NCBI GenBank assembly: GCA_900759385.1 | Contig: CAAEUZ010000091.1 | Coordinates: forward strand, 1 to 62,912 | Direction of reading: 5' to 3' | DNA length: 62,912 bases | Origin: an uncultured Oscillospiraceae bacterium | GTDB taxonomy: Bacteria > Bacillota > Clostridia > Oscillospirales > Oscillospiraceae | Part shown: piece by piece, positions 1 through 7,102 of the stretch | Position numbering within the stretch: position 1 is the stretch's first letter | Layout of the letters: each line of letters opens with the position of its first letter | Program-made: the position numbers and the translations under genes | Notes under the pieces: generated by a model | Told to the model about the DNA's origin: nothing | The model's input: the letters and a program-made list of their open reading frames with translations, nothing else | Database searches by the model: none

Positions 1-82
1 AGCGGCATTCATAGTCCGCAACAGCGTGCAGCTTGTCCAGCAGCTCGTCGTCTATCCTGATTGACAGGCTGCGTATCGCCAT
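1..82 (-). CDS. Ribbon-helix-helix (CopG/Arc-like) DNA-binding protein, N-terminal fragment
   Basis: Only the first 27 codons lie in the window; the gene continues past the left edge. The peptide begins MAIRSLSIRIDDELLDKL, an N-terminal beta strand followed by an amphipathic helix, typical of ribbon-helix-helix proteins such as CopG-type antitoxins or small repressors. The ATG at 82 is preceded by a strong GGAGGAGGTG ribosome binding site. Two short perfect palindromes lie 31-61 bp upstream of the start and could be autoregulatory operators. Whether it is an antitoxin, a NikR-like metal regulator or a solitary repressor cannot be told, because the C-terminus and the downstream partner are outside the window. 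Confidence 0.65.
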   Translation of the reverse strand, partial: MAIRSLSIRIDDELLDKLHAVADYECR

Positions 83-112
83 CAAGGCACCTCCTCCATG
101 CTGCCCGGCGGC

Positions 113-143
113 GTCATAATGACATCAGACCGTGTTTATAAAC
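113..143. promoter_or_regulatory. Pair of short palindromes upstream of the RHH gene
   Basis: GTCATAATGAC (113-123) and GTTTATAAAC (134-143) are both perfect palindromes, 21 bp apart centre to centre, which is two helical turns. They lie just upstream of a ribbon-helix-helix gene start. RHH proteins bind as dimers of dimers to phased short palindromes, so an autoregulatory operator is plausible. The two palindromes differ in sequence, which weakens the case. Confidence 0.35.
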
Positions 144-318
144 AACGCCGCGGCTGCACCGGCAGGCCCCCTCAGACGGCATAAACGCTGTTATGCAGGC
201 AGCGCCATGTGTGTACAGCCTGTCCCTACACACCCGGACAGGGTTCACAGCTCTGTGTTGACCATGCATGAGGAGCCCCCGCGAGGCATTGCAGCCGGAG
301 TGTCCGCCCTTCTGTTTT

Positions 319-590
319 CTCCTGAAGGGTCCGTGCGGATATTCCGATATTCCAAAATCTCCCCAGATGATTACCAGTACTGGTGCATACAGGAAAAGTG
401 CATGCCGCATTTCTCCTGAAGGGTCCGTGCGGACATTCCAATATTCCAAAATCTCCCCAGGCATTTACCAGTACTGGTGCATACAGGAAAAAGCACGCTG
501 CATTTCTCCTGAAGGGTCCGTGCGGACATTCCAATATTCCAAAATCTCCCCCAGATAGTTACCAGTACTGGAGAAGACAGGAAATAACGC
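319..590. repeat. Three tandem copies of a ~93-bp repeat
   Basis: The block starting CTCCTGAAGGGTCCGTGCGG occurs at about 319, 413 and 506, giving periods of 94 and 93 bp. Copies 2 and 3 are nearly identical; copy 1 differs by a few substitutions, and the end of copy 3 degenerates after about 571. Each unit carries GTCCG-TG-CGGAC (last base altered in copy 1), an ATTCC motif doublet, and the 12-bp perfect palindrome ACCAGTACTGGT (373-384, 467-478; one mismatch at 561-572). There are no unique spacers, so it is not a CRISPR array. Function is unknown: a structured RNA, a protein-binding array or a mobile repeat are all possible. Confidence 0.85.
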
Positions 591-647
591 ACAGCAGCGA
601 TGCTAAAGTATGTATACTGCTCAGGGACGGCCACCCACATAATTATT

Positions 648-681
648 GCCGGCGTAAGGTTACATTGCACCCAACGCCGGC
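648..681 (-). terminator. Hairpin downstream of tyrS, weak terminator candidate
   Basis: GCCGGCGT (648-655) and ACGCCGGC (674-681) form a perfect 8-bp stem with an 18-nt loop, 32 bp past the tyrS stop. On the tyrS-sense strand the hairpin is followed by AATAATTAT rather than a clean U-run, and a T7 tract lies on the wrong side. It may still end tyrS transcription, but it is not canonical. Confidence 0.35.
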
Positions 682-712
682 AAAAAAATGCTTATATTCG
701 GAGGTACCCCGT

Positions 713-1933
713 TTACTTAAGCAGTGCTTTATTAAAGTTCTTCTTGCCCCTTCTGAGCACGACGCCTGCCTTCAGTTCGTCCTCGGTGAAGGCTCTGGCG
801 ATGTCGTCCACCTTCTCGTCGTTGGCGGTTACGCCGCCCTGCTGCACGTTGCGGCGGGCGTCGCTCTTGGACGAGCACAGGCCGGTCTTGACCAGCAGCG
901 TGAGGATATCGGCAGTGCCGTCGGTGAGGTCATCGGCGGTGAGCTCGGTGGTGGGCATGAGCTCGGTGCTGCCGCCGCCGAACACGGCGCGGGCGCCTTC
1001 GCGGGCCTTGTTGGCCTCCTCCTCGCCGTGGACGAGGCTGGTGAGCTCCCAGGCGAGGATGTCCTTGGCCTCGTTGAGCTTGGCGTCCTTCCATGTGGCC
1101 ATCTCGTCAATCTGCTCGAGCGGCAGGAAGGTCATCTTGCGCAGGCAGTTCATGACGTCCGCGTCGTCGATGTTGCGCCAGTACTGATAGAAGTCGTAGG
1201 GGCTGGTCTTGTCGGGGTCGAGCCACACGGCGCCGGCCTGGGTCTTGCCCATCTTCTTGCCCTCGCTGGTGAGCAGCAGGGTGATGGTCATGCCGTAGGC
1301 GCTCTTGCCGAGCTTGCGGCGGATGAGCTCGCGGCCGCCGAGGATGTTCGACCACTGGTCGTCGCCGCCGCACTGCATGACGCAGCCGTACTCCTGGAAC
1401 ATGTGGTAGAAGTCGTAGCTCTGCATTATCATGTAGTTGAACTCCAGGAAGCTGAGCCCGCGCTCCATGCGCTGCTTGTAGCACTCGGCGCGCAGCATGT
1501 TGTTGACGGAGAAGCAGGCGCCCACGTCGCGCAGCAGCTCGATGTAATTGAGCTTGAGCAGCCAGTCGGCGTTGTCCAGCATGAGGGCCTTGCCCTCGGA
1601 GAAGTCGATAAACTTGCTCATCTGAACCTTGAACTTGGCGGCGTTGGCCTGGATCTGCTCCTGGGTGAGCATCTGGCGCATGTCGGTGCGGCCCGAGGGG
1701 TCGCCGACCATCGTCGTGCCGCCGCCGAGCAGGGCTATCGGGCGATTGCCCGCCAGCTGGAGGCGGCGCATCAGGTTCAGGGCCATGAAGTGGCCGATGT
1801 GCAGAGAATCCGCCGTGGCGTCGAAGCCTATATAGAACGTAGCCTTACCGGCGTTCAAAAGGTCGCGTATCTCCTCCTCGTCCGTGAGCTGGGCGATGAG
1901 CCCCCTGGCTTTGAGTTCTTCAAAAATCTGCAT
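713..1933 (-). CDS. tyrS: Tyrosyl-tRNA synthetase
   Basis: This 406-residue cytoplasmic class I synthetase activates tyrosine with ATP and charges tRNA-Tyr. The HIGH signature is at residues 45-48 and the KMSKS loop appears as KKMGKT at 226-231, as in many bacterial TyrRS enzymes. The last ~65 residues form an S4-like RNA-binding domain. Length is normal for the TyrS family. The ATG at 1933 follows GAAAGGGAAAG. No T-box leader is found upstream, unlike many Firmicutes tyrS genes; the gene follows a small membrane-protein gene after 117 bp that contains a hairpin (TCCGGGA/TCCCGGA). Confidence 0.97.
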   Translation of the reverse strand: MQIFEELKARGLIAQLTDEEEIRDLLNAGKATFYIGFDATADSLHIGHFMALNLMRRLQLAGNRPIALLGGGTTMVGDPSGRTDMRQMLTQEQIQANAAKFKVQMSKFIDFSEGKALMLDNADWLLKLNYIELLRDVGACFSVNNMLRAECYKQRMERGLSFLEFNYMIMQSYDFYHMFQEYGCVMQCGGDDQWSNILGGRELIRRKLGKSAYGMTITLLLTSEGKKMGKTQAGAVWLDPDKTSPYDFYQYWRNIDDADVMNCLRKMTFLPLEQIDEMATWKDAKLNEAKDILAWELTSLVHGEEEANKAREGARAVFGGGSTELMPTTELTADDLTDGTADILTLLVKTGLCSSKSDARRNVQQGGVTANDEKVDDIARAFTEDELKAGVVLRRGKKNFNKALLK

Positions 1934-2050
1934 CGATCTTTCCCTTTCGTATTTGATTTCCGGGAAAAAAGAATCTCCCGGATACGAGGCAATATTGCTT
2001 TGACAACACCTCGCCGGTATGGGCGAAGGCGGTATCCCCCAAATCTTTTC

Positions 2051-2380
2051 TCAGCGCGTGTTCCTGCGGTACCAGACCAGGAACGCTGCAACGCTTATGA
2101 GCATGATTGCAAGCCCGGCGCACGTCAGCAGCGCCATGTGCGTTTCAAAAAAGGCGGCGGCAGTCATAACGGCGGCGCCGGCAAGCACCGCGTACAACAT
2201 GCGCGCTGCGCCGAGCTTCGCGCGCTCGCGGCCGATTTTCCGCCGGTGCTCCGGCGTGTCCGTGCCGTAGGGCGTGCAGACGTCTATCAGTCCGCCGAAG
2301 CGCATGGCAAGCGTAAGGGCAACTAACACGACGTCAATTATGACGGCTATCACCAACGTTACAGCAGCTTCCGTGCTCAT
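2051..2380 (-). CDS. Small three-helix membrane protein of unknown function
   Basis: A 109-residue protein with hydrophobic segments at about residues 7-27, 62-78 and 82-102, separated by a polar, Arg/Lys-rich loop around residues 44-57, and ending in a basic tail. This looks like a small integral membrane protein with three helices. The ATG at 2380 has a good GAAGGAGG site. It sits between tyrS and the C_GCAxxG_C_C gene on the same strand with short gaps. I do not recognise the family and assign no function. Confidence 0.7.
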   Translation of the reverse strand: MSTEAAVTLVIAVIIDVVLVALTLAMRFGGLIDVCTPYGTDTPEHRRKIGRERAKLGAARMLYAVLAGAAVMTAAAFFETHMALLTCAGLAIMLISVAAFLVWYRRNTR

Positions 2381-2414
2381 GGCGCGCCTCCTTCAAGCGG
2401 TGCGTAAAGCCTGC

Positions 2415-2807
2415 TTACTTGCCCTCTATCATCCTGGCGGCCTCGTCGGCGCACCAGGCGCACAGGCCGTTGCAGATGCTGTGGTCGCCGCCCACGGCGT
2501 CCAGCAGGTCCTGACAGCGGATGGCACCGAACTTCTCCTTGAATCCGTCGGAGAGCTTGACCAGCGCCTCGGCCACGGGGCCGCCGGGCTTGCCCATGCC
2601 GTCCGCGCCGAGGGTGAGTCCTATAGCCAGCGCCGCGCCGGTATAGGCGCCGCAGGCCTCGCCGCAGCGCAGCCCGCCGCCGAGGCCGGTGCTGACGGCC
2701 TTGGCCGTGGCCTCGTCCAGGCCTGTGAGGTCGTTGAGCGCCACTACCACGCTCTGTCCGCAGTTGAGGGTATTCTTCAATTCAGCAGCTTTTTCACCGT
2801 AAGTCAT
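2415..2807 (-). CDS. C_GCAxxG_C_C family redox-type protein
   Basis: The 130-residue protein has cysteines at 16, 48, 52, 98, 112, 116 and 119, with the core RCGEACGAYTG at 47-57. This matches the small C_GCAxxG_C_C family (putative redox-active or metal-binding proteins of anaerobes), named for its conserved cysteine pattern. No signal peptide or membrane segment is seen, so it is probably cytoplasmic. Its ATG overlaps the recN stop by 4 nt (ATGA), implying translational coupling. The biochemical function of the family is not established. Confidence 0.8.
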   Translation of the reverse strand: MTYGEKAAELKNTLNCGQSVVVALNDLTGLDEATAKAVSTGLGGGLRCGEACGAYTGAALAIGLTLGADGMGKPGGPVAEALVKLSDGFKEKFGAIRCQDLLDAVGGDHSICNGLCAWCADEAARMIEGK

Positions 2808-4522
2808 ATTCTGTCCTCCCTTTTATACTCGCTCGCCGCGTCCAGCTGTTCCTCGGCGCTTTTGAGCGTTGTGTCCGTTATGTTGTCGCCGCCGTGCAGC
2901 CGGGCCAGCTCGCGTATGCGCCCGGCCCTGTCCAGGGCAGTCACGGCCGTATACGTGCGCCCGTCGCGCTCGCGCTTCTCCACGTGGAAGTGCGTGTCCG
3001 CCATGGCGGCGATCTGCGGCAGGTGCGTCACGCAGATTACCTGCTTGCGCCGGGCAATGTGGGCCAGCTTCTCCGCCACGCGCTGGGCGGCAACGCCGGA
3101 GACGCCCTCGTCAATCTCGTCGAAGACCAGGGTTTCCGGCCCCGAGCGCTCGGTGAGCACGTCCTTCATCACCAGCATGATGCGCGCCAGCTCGCCGCCG
3201 GAGGCGATGCGCGAGATGCGCCCCGGCTTCTCGCCCGCGTTGGCGTTCATGAGGAAGCGCACCTCGTCGCAGCCGTTCTCGTCAAAACCGGGCTCGCCGC
3301 CCAGCGGGCTTATCTCCGTCTCGAAGCGGACGCCCGGCATGCTCAGCTCGCGCAGCCCGGCCTGGACGCGCTCCTGCAGGCGCTTTGCTACAGCAACGCG
3401 TTTACCCGACAAAGCCTCAGCGGCATTATACGCCGTTTTCCGGCGTTTGGCAAGCTCCAAAGCCAATTCTTCGCGGCGGGCGGAGGAATTGCTCAGCGTG
3501 TCCAGCTCGTCCTTCGCGCGCTCGAGCGTGTCTATGAGCCCCGCCTCGTCGCACTGATAGCGCTTCTGCAGGCGGCGCAGCTGGGCCAGCCGCGTCTCCA
3601 GCTCGTCGTACTCGCCCGGGGAGAAGTCCAGGCTGTCGCGGAAGTCGCGTATTCGCTCGGCGGCGTCGTTGAGCTCGGCCAGCGCCCCGCTCAGCTCGGC
3701 GGAGGCCTCCTGCAGCTCCGGCGCCAGCGCCGCCGCCCTCTGGCACCAGCCCTCGGCCTCGCCGCAGAGCTCTATCGCGCTGCCGGATGCGCCGTAGAGC
3801 GCATCGTAGGCCGCGTCCAGCGCCTCCGTGAGCTTCTCCGAGTTGCGCAGCAGGTCGCGCCGCGCCGTGAGGGCGGCCTCCTCTCCCAGGGACAGCCTCG
3901 CGCCCTCGAGCTCCTGCACGGTGCGCTCAAGGTCCAGCATGCGGCTCTCGCGCTCGCGCTCGTTCATGTCCAGTTTGCGCAGCGCGTCGCGGGTCTCGCG
4001 CCAGGCGGCGTACTTGACGCGGTAGGCCTCAATGTCCGCCTCCAGCCCGCCGAAGCTGTCCAGATACGCGCGGTGGTTGGCCTCGTCGAGCAGGGCCCGG
4101 CCGTCGTTCTGGCCGTGTATATCCAGCAGCAGCGCACCGAGCGAGCGCAGCTCGGCGGCGGTCACATACTCGCCGTTTATCGTCGCGCTGCTCTTGCCCT
4201 CGGCGCTTATGCGGCGGCGGATGAGTATGCCGCAGTCGTCATCGTCCTCAGGGTTTTGCCAGCCCACGGACTCGAGGTCCTTCTTGTCAAACCAGGCGTC
4301 TGTGTCCGCCCCGTGGGTAAAGCTCGCCGTCACCCTGGCCTTTTCCGCGCCTGTCCTCACCAGGTCACGGCTGACGCGCCCCCCGGTCACGGCCTGGAGC
4401 GAGTCTATGACGATGCTCTTGCCCGCGCCCGTCTCGCCGGTGAGGACGTTCAGCCCCGGCGCGGGCTCGATGTCGGCGCGCTCGATTACCGCTATATTCT
4501 CAATGTGCAGCTCCTTGAGCAT
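2804..4522 (-). CDS. recN: DNA repair protein RecN
   Basis: RecN is an SMC-like ATPase that acts early at DNA double-strand breaks. The 572-residue protein has Walker A GETGAGKS at 29-36, long coiled-coil stretches in the middle rich in Leu/Glu/Arg, and a C-terminal ABC-type lobe with GGELARIMLV signature and VFDEIDEGVSG Walker B. The length is typical. The ATG at 4522 is preceded by GAGGTG. It lies at the end of a dxs-tlyA-nadK-argR chain, an order common in Clostridia, and overlaps the next gene by 4 nt. Confidence 0.96.
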   Translation of the reverse strand: MLKELHIENIAVIERADIEPAPGLNVLTGETGAGKSIVIDSLQAVTGGRVSRDLVRTGAEKARVTASFTHGADTDAWFDKKDLESVGWQNPEDDDDCGILIRRRISAEGKSSATINGEYVTAAELRSLGALLLDIHGQNDGRALLDEANHRAYLDSFGGLEADIEAYRVKYAAWRETRDALRKLDMNERERESRMLDLERTVQELEGARLSLGEEAALTARRDLLRNSEKLTEALDAAYDALYGASGSAIELCGEAEGWCQRAAALAPELQEASAELSGALAELNDAAERIRDFRDSLDFSPGEYDELETRLAQLRRLQKRYQCDEAGLIDTLERAKDELDTLSNSSARREELALELAKRRKTAYNAAEALSGKRVAVAKRLQERVQAGLRELSMPGVRFETEISPLGGEPGFDENGCDEVRFLMNANAGEKPGRISRIASGGELARIMLVMKDVLTERSGPETLVFDEIDEGVSGVAAQRVAEKLAHIARRKQVICVTHLPQIAAMADTHFHVEKRERDGRTYTAVTALDRAGRIRELARLHGGDNITDTTLKSAEEQLDAASEYKREDRI

Positions 4523-4547
4523 TCAGCACCTCACTAATGATTCCGAA

Positions 4548-4994
4548 TCAAAACCACTTCGCGCCGCTGTCGCGGAACACCGGCTCAGGCCCTTCCGCAT
4601 ACGGGTCATAGCGATCCGTGCTGCAGCCGAACTCCTGCAGGCGCGCTATGCGCTCTCCGCTCCACAGCACGATAGTCACCCCGTCGAAGCACTCACTGCG
4701 GCCGTCAACGCTGTTCTCAAAGTACCACTCCACGGCGGTGCGCTCCTGAGAGTGAAAGAACCCTTTTATGTCCCAGAGCAGCACGCGCCCGCGGGTGTTC
4801 CACTCGGCGAACCAGTGCCGGACCTCGTTGAGGCCGTGATATTCCGGCCCCCAGCTCTCTATGTACACCGTGTCCGGCGTAAAGAGCTCCTCAATACCGC
4901 TGTCATCTGCCGTCAGCCACATTCCGAACCAGGCGCGGATTGTTCTCTCGCGTCCGGCGTACGCCGTCCCGCTTGCGCCGTCCATTGCGCTCAA
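4548..4994 (-). CDS. NTF2/SnoaL-like cystatin-fold protein
   Basis: The 148-residue protein looks like a SnoaL/NTF2-like alpha+beta cone: an N-terminal helix with RAWFGMWLTADD, then an aromatic-rich strand region (WGPEYHG, VEWYFENS). No catalytic residue can be assigned. A TTG at 4994 overlaps the argR stop (TTGA) and has AAGGAAG at good distance; an ATG at 4985 is the alternative start. It is inserted between argR and recN, which are often adjacent in related genomes. Enzyme or ligand carrier cannot be decided. Confidence 0.65.
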   Translation of the reverse strand: MSAMDGASGTAYAGRERTIRAWFGMWLTADDSGIEELFTPDTVYIESWGPEYHGLNEVRHWFAEWNTRGRVLLWDIKGFFHSQERTAVEWYFENSVDGRSECFDGVTIVLWSGERIARLQEFGCSTDRYDPYAEGPEPVFRDSGAKWF

Positions 4995-5440
4995 AACAGC
5001 TTCCTTATCTCCTCGCGGAAGGCCTCGGCGCTCTTCACGTCGCGCATGGCCATGAACACGGTGTCGTCACCGGCCACGGTGCCCACGAGGGAGGGTATAT
5101 CCATGCCGTCAATGGCGCTGCTGGCCGCCTGGGCCAGGCCGGGCAGGGTCCTCAGCACGATCAGGTTCATGGCCGTGTCGCAGCTGATAACGCCCTCGCG
5201 GAAAATTTTCGTCAGGCGCTCACTGTGCTCCTCGGTGCCGATGGGCGTGGCCACGGCGTAGCGGTAATGCCCGGCGCCGGTGAGCTCCTTGACTATTCGC
5301 AGCTCCCGTATGTCCCGAGAGAGCGTGGCCTGCGTGCTCTTGATGCCGCGCTCCGCGAGCGCCTCCATCAGCTGGTTCTGCGTCTCTATATCCTGCGTGG
5401 TTACTATATCGACTATGGCATTCTGTCTCGCTAGCTTCAT
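4991..5440 (-). CDS. argR: Arginine repressor
   Basis: ArgR/AhrC is a hexameric arginine-responsive repressor of arginine biosynthesis and activator of catabolism. The 149-residue protein has the N-terminal winged helix (TQATLSRDIREL around 37-48) and a C-terminal oligomerisation/arginine-binding domain ending in GTVAGDDTVFMAMRD. The chosen ATG at 5440 follows AAGGAGGAAGCT; a longer frame to 5491 has no ribosome binding site. Location between nadK and recN is the classic Firmicutes arrangement. Confidence 0.95.
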   Translation of the reverse strand: MKLARQNAIVDIVTTQDIETQNQLMEALAERGIKSTQATLSRDIRELRIVKELTGAGHYRYAVATPIGTEEHSERLTKIFREGVISCDTAMNLIVLRTLPGLAQAASSAIDGMDIPSLVGTVAGDDTVFMAMRDVKSAEAFREEIRKLF

Positions 5441-5459
5441 AGCTTCCTCCTTGTAGGTG

Positions 5460-6302
5460 TTACAGCGCGGCAAGCTTGCCCAGCGCAGCATTGTAAAAGC
5501 TCTCCCCGCTCAGGTCCGCCAGCACCAGCCGGTTCGAGCTGCGCCTGACGCGCACCTCGTCGCCAGGTATCAGGTCCACCGGCTCGCTGCCGTCCACGGA
5601 GAGGAAAACCCGGCGGTTATCGCGGTGCCGCGGCGTTATCGTGACAATGCGGCCCGGCGAGAGCACAAAGCTCCTGGCACTCATCGAGTGGGCGCAGATG
5701 GGGGTTACGACTATATTCTCCGCCTCCGGCTCCACTATGGGGCCGCCCGCGGACATGGAATACGCCGTCGAGCCCGTTGGCGTGGCGCAGATGACCCCGT
5801 CCCCGGAGAAGCAGGCGATGCTCTCCCCGTCCGAGGACACCATCAGGTCAACACAGTTGACGTCGCTCTTCACCACGGCGTCGTTGAGCGCATGGTCGGA
5901 GACTATGTCCGCGCCGTCGCGGCTGAGCGCCACGGCCAGCATCATGCGTTCGCTGCGGCGGTACTCCCCGGCGGCAGCACGCCGCACCAGGGGCAGGTTT
6001 TCAGGCTCCACGGAGGCCATGAAACCCTTTGTGCCCACATTTACGCCCATCATGGGCACGCCAAGCGTCAGCACCCGGCGGGCCACGTGCAGCATGGTGC
6101 CGTCACCGCCCAGGGTGATGATCAGCTCCGCCCCCTCCGCGGCCTGGAGCAGCGGCTGCATGCGTGAGTCGGACGGCACGTCCACAAACGTCGGGCTTAT
6201 AACTACCTCAAATCCGTCGCGCTCGAGCAGGCTCTTGGCCTCCATGGTCAGCGCCAGGCCGCGGTCGCGGTACGGGTTAGGCGCGAGGACAATCTTTTTC
6301 AT
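5460..6302 (-). CDS. nadK: NAD kinase
   Basis: Phosphorylates NAD to NADP. The 280-residue protein has GGDGT at residues 65-69, an ALNDAVV segment corresponding to the NE/ND motif, and GDGVICATPTGSTAYSMSAG, the conserved nucleotide-binding stretch. The ATG at 6302 overlaps the tlyA stop by 4 nt (ATGA). Part of the dxs-tlyA-nadK-argR-recN operon; cytoplasmic. Confidence 0.96.
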   Translation of the reverse strand: MKKIVLAPNPYRDRGLALTMEAKSLLERDGFEVVISPTFVDVPSDSRMQPLLQAAEGAELIITLGGDGTMLHVARRVLTLGVPMMGVNVGTKGFMASVEPENLPLVRRAAAGEYRRSERMMLAVALSRDGADIVSDHALNDAVVKSDVNCVDLMVSSDGESIACFSGDGVICATPTGSTAYSMSAGGPIVEPEAENIVVTPICAHSMSARSFVLSPGRIVTITPRHRDNRRVFLSVDGSEPVDLIPGDEVRVRRSSNRLVLADLSGESFYNAALGKLAAL

Positions 6303-7102
6303 CCCTTATCAAGCTCCCCGTGTGATGCGGCGACTATGGCCGCAGTGTCCGGCGCTGTGCCGGCGTGAACGCCCTTCCTTAGCCAGGCCAGGTACTCTAT
6401 GTTCCCTTCCGGCCCGCGTATGGGCGAGTAGTCGAGCCCCATGAGCGTGTATCCGGCCATGGGGAAAAAGGCAGCCATCTCGTTGAGCACGCGCTCGTGC
6501 ACAGCCCGGTCGCGCACCACGCCCTTCTTGCCCACGTCGGCCCTGCCCGCCTCGAACTGCGGCTTGATGAGGCAGACCGCGTCGCCGTCCTCCCTCAGCA
6601 GGCCGTGCACGGCCGGGAGGATGAGCCGGATGGAGATAAATGACAGGTCCATCACGGCCAGGTCCATGCTCTCCGGGAACATGTCCGGCGTCAGGCTGCG
6701 CGCGTTCGTGCGCTCCATGACCACCACACGGCCGTCCTGCCTGAGCGGCCAGGCCAGCTGGCCGTAGCCCACGTCCACGGCGTAAACGCGGCTGGCGCCG
6801 TTTTTCAGCAGCACGTCGGTGAAGCCGCCCGTGCTGGCGCCGCAGTCGATGCAGACCTTGCCCTCCGGCGCTATGGGGAACACCTCCAGCGCCTTGGCCA
6901 GTTTGAAGCCGCCGCGGGACACATAGGGGCAGGCGCTGCCGCGCACCTCTATTTTGGCCTCATCGCTCACCGGCGTGCCCGGCTTGTCCGACTTCTGGCC
7001 GTTCACGTACACCAGCCCGCTCATTATGGTAGCCTTGGCCTTCTCGCGGCTCTCGGCCAGGCCCAGTTCAAAAAGCCTCTGATCAAGGCGTTTGCCTTTC
7101 AT
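6299..7102 (-). CDS. tlyA: TlyA family rRNA (cytidine-2'-O)-methyltransferase
   Basis: The 267-residue protein joins an N-terminal S4 RNA-binding domain (about 4-65) to an FtsJ-like Rossmann methyltransferase with SAM-binding motif IDCGASTGGFTDVLL at 85-99. Characterised TlyA enzymes methylate 16S and/or 23S rRNA cytidines; in Firmicutes the homologue (YqxC) is part of the dxs-nadK cluster. Its ATG overlaps the dxs stop (ATGA) and its stop overlaps nadK. Substrate in this organism is inferred only. Confidence 0.92.
   Translation of the reverse strand: MKGKRLDQRLFELGLAESREKAKATIMSGLVYVNGQKSDKPGTPVSDEAKIEVRGSACPYVSRGGFKLAKALEVFPIAPEGKVCIDCGASTGGFTDVLLKNGASRVYAVDVGYGQLAWPLRQDGRVVVMERTNARSLTPDMFPESMDLAVMDLSFISIRLILPAVHGLLREDGDAVCLIKPQFEAGRADVGKKGVVRDRAVHERVLNEMAAFFPMAGYTLMGLDYSPIRGPEGNIEYLAWLRKGVHAGTAPDTAAIVAASHGELDKG

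Larger units (their letters stand above)
83..712. other. 630-bp non-coding stretch with repeats and hairpins
   Basis: I see no credible gene here. The open frames in this stretch run through the tandem repeat described separately and lack ribosome binding sites. It holds two palindromes next to the ribbon-helix-helix gene, a 7-bp hairpin (CCTGTCC at 219-225, GGACAGG at 236-242), the ~93-bp tandem repeat at about 319-590, and an 8-bp hairpin with an 18-nt loop at 648-681 just past the end of tyrS. Confidence 0.7.

Noticed and set aside
319..590. CRISPR array
   Set aside because: The units are contiguous ~93-bp copies; there are no short repeats with unique spacers, and no cas gene is nearby.
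637..648. ARG-box-like ATAATTAT near the tyrS end
   Set aside because: Too short, not in a promoter context, and not matched near argR itself.
2055..2085. T-box-like TGGTACCGC sequence upstream of tyrS
   Set aside because: It lies inside the coding sequence of the small membrane protein (encodes WYRR), lacks the rest of the T-box core (GGGTGG before it) and no specifier stem or downstream terminator fits.
383..2326. 647-residue plus-strand open frame over tyrS
   Set aside because: A shadow frame of a GC-rich gene, with no ribosome binding site and no recognisable domain; the same is true of the 948-residue plus-strand frame over secA (21634-24480).
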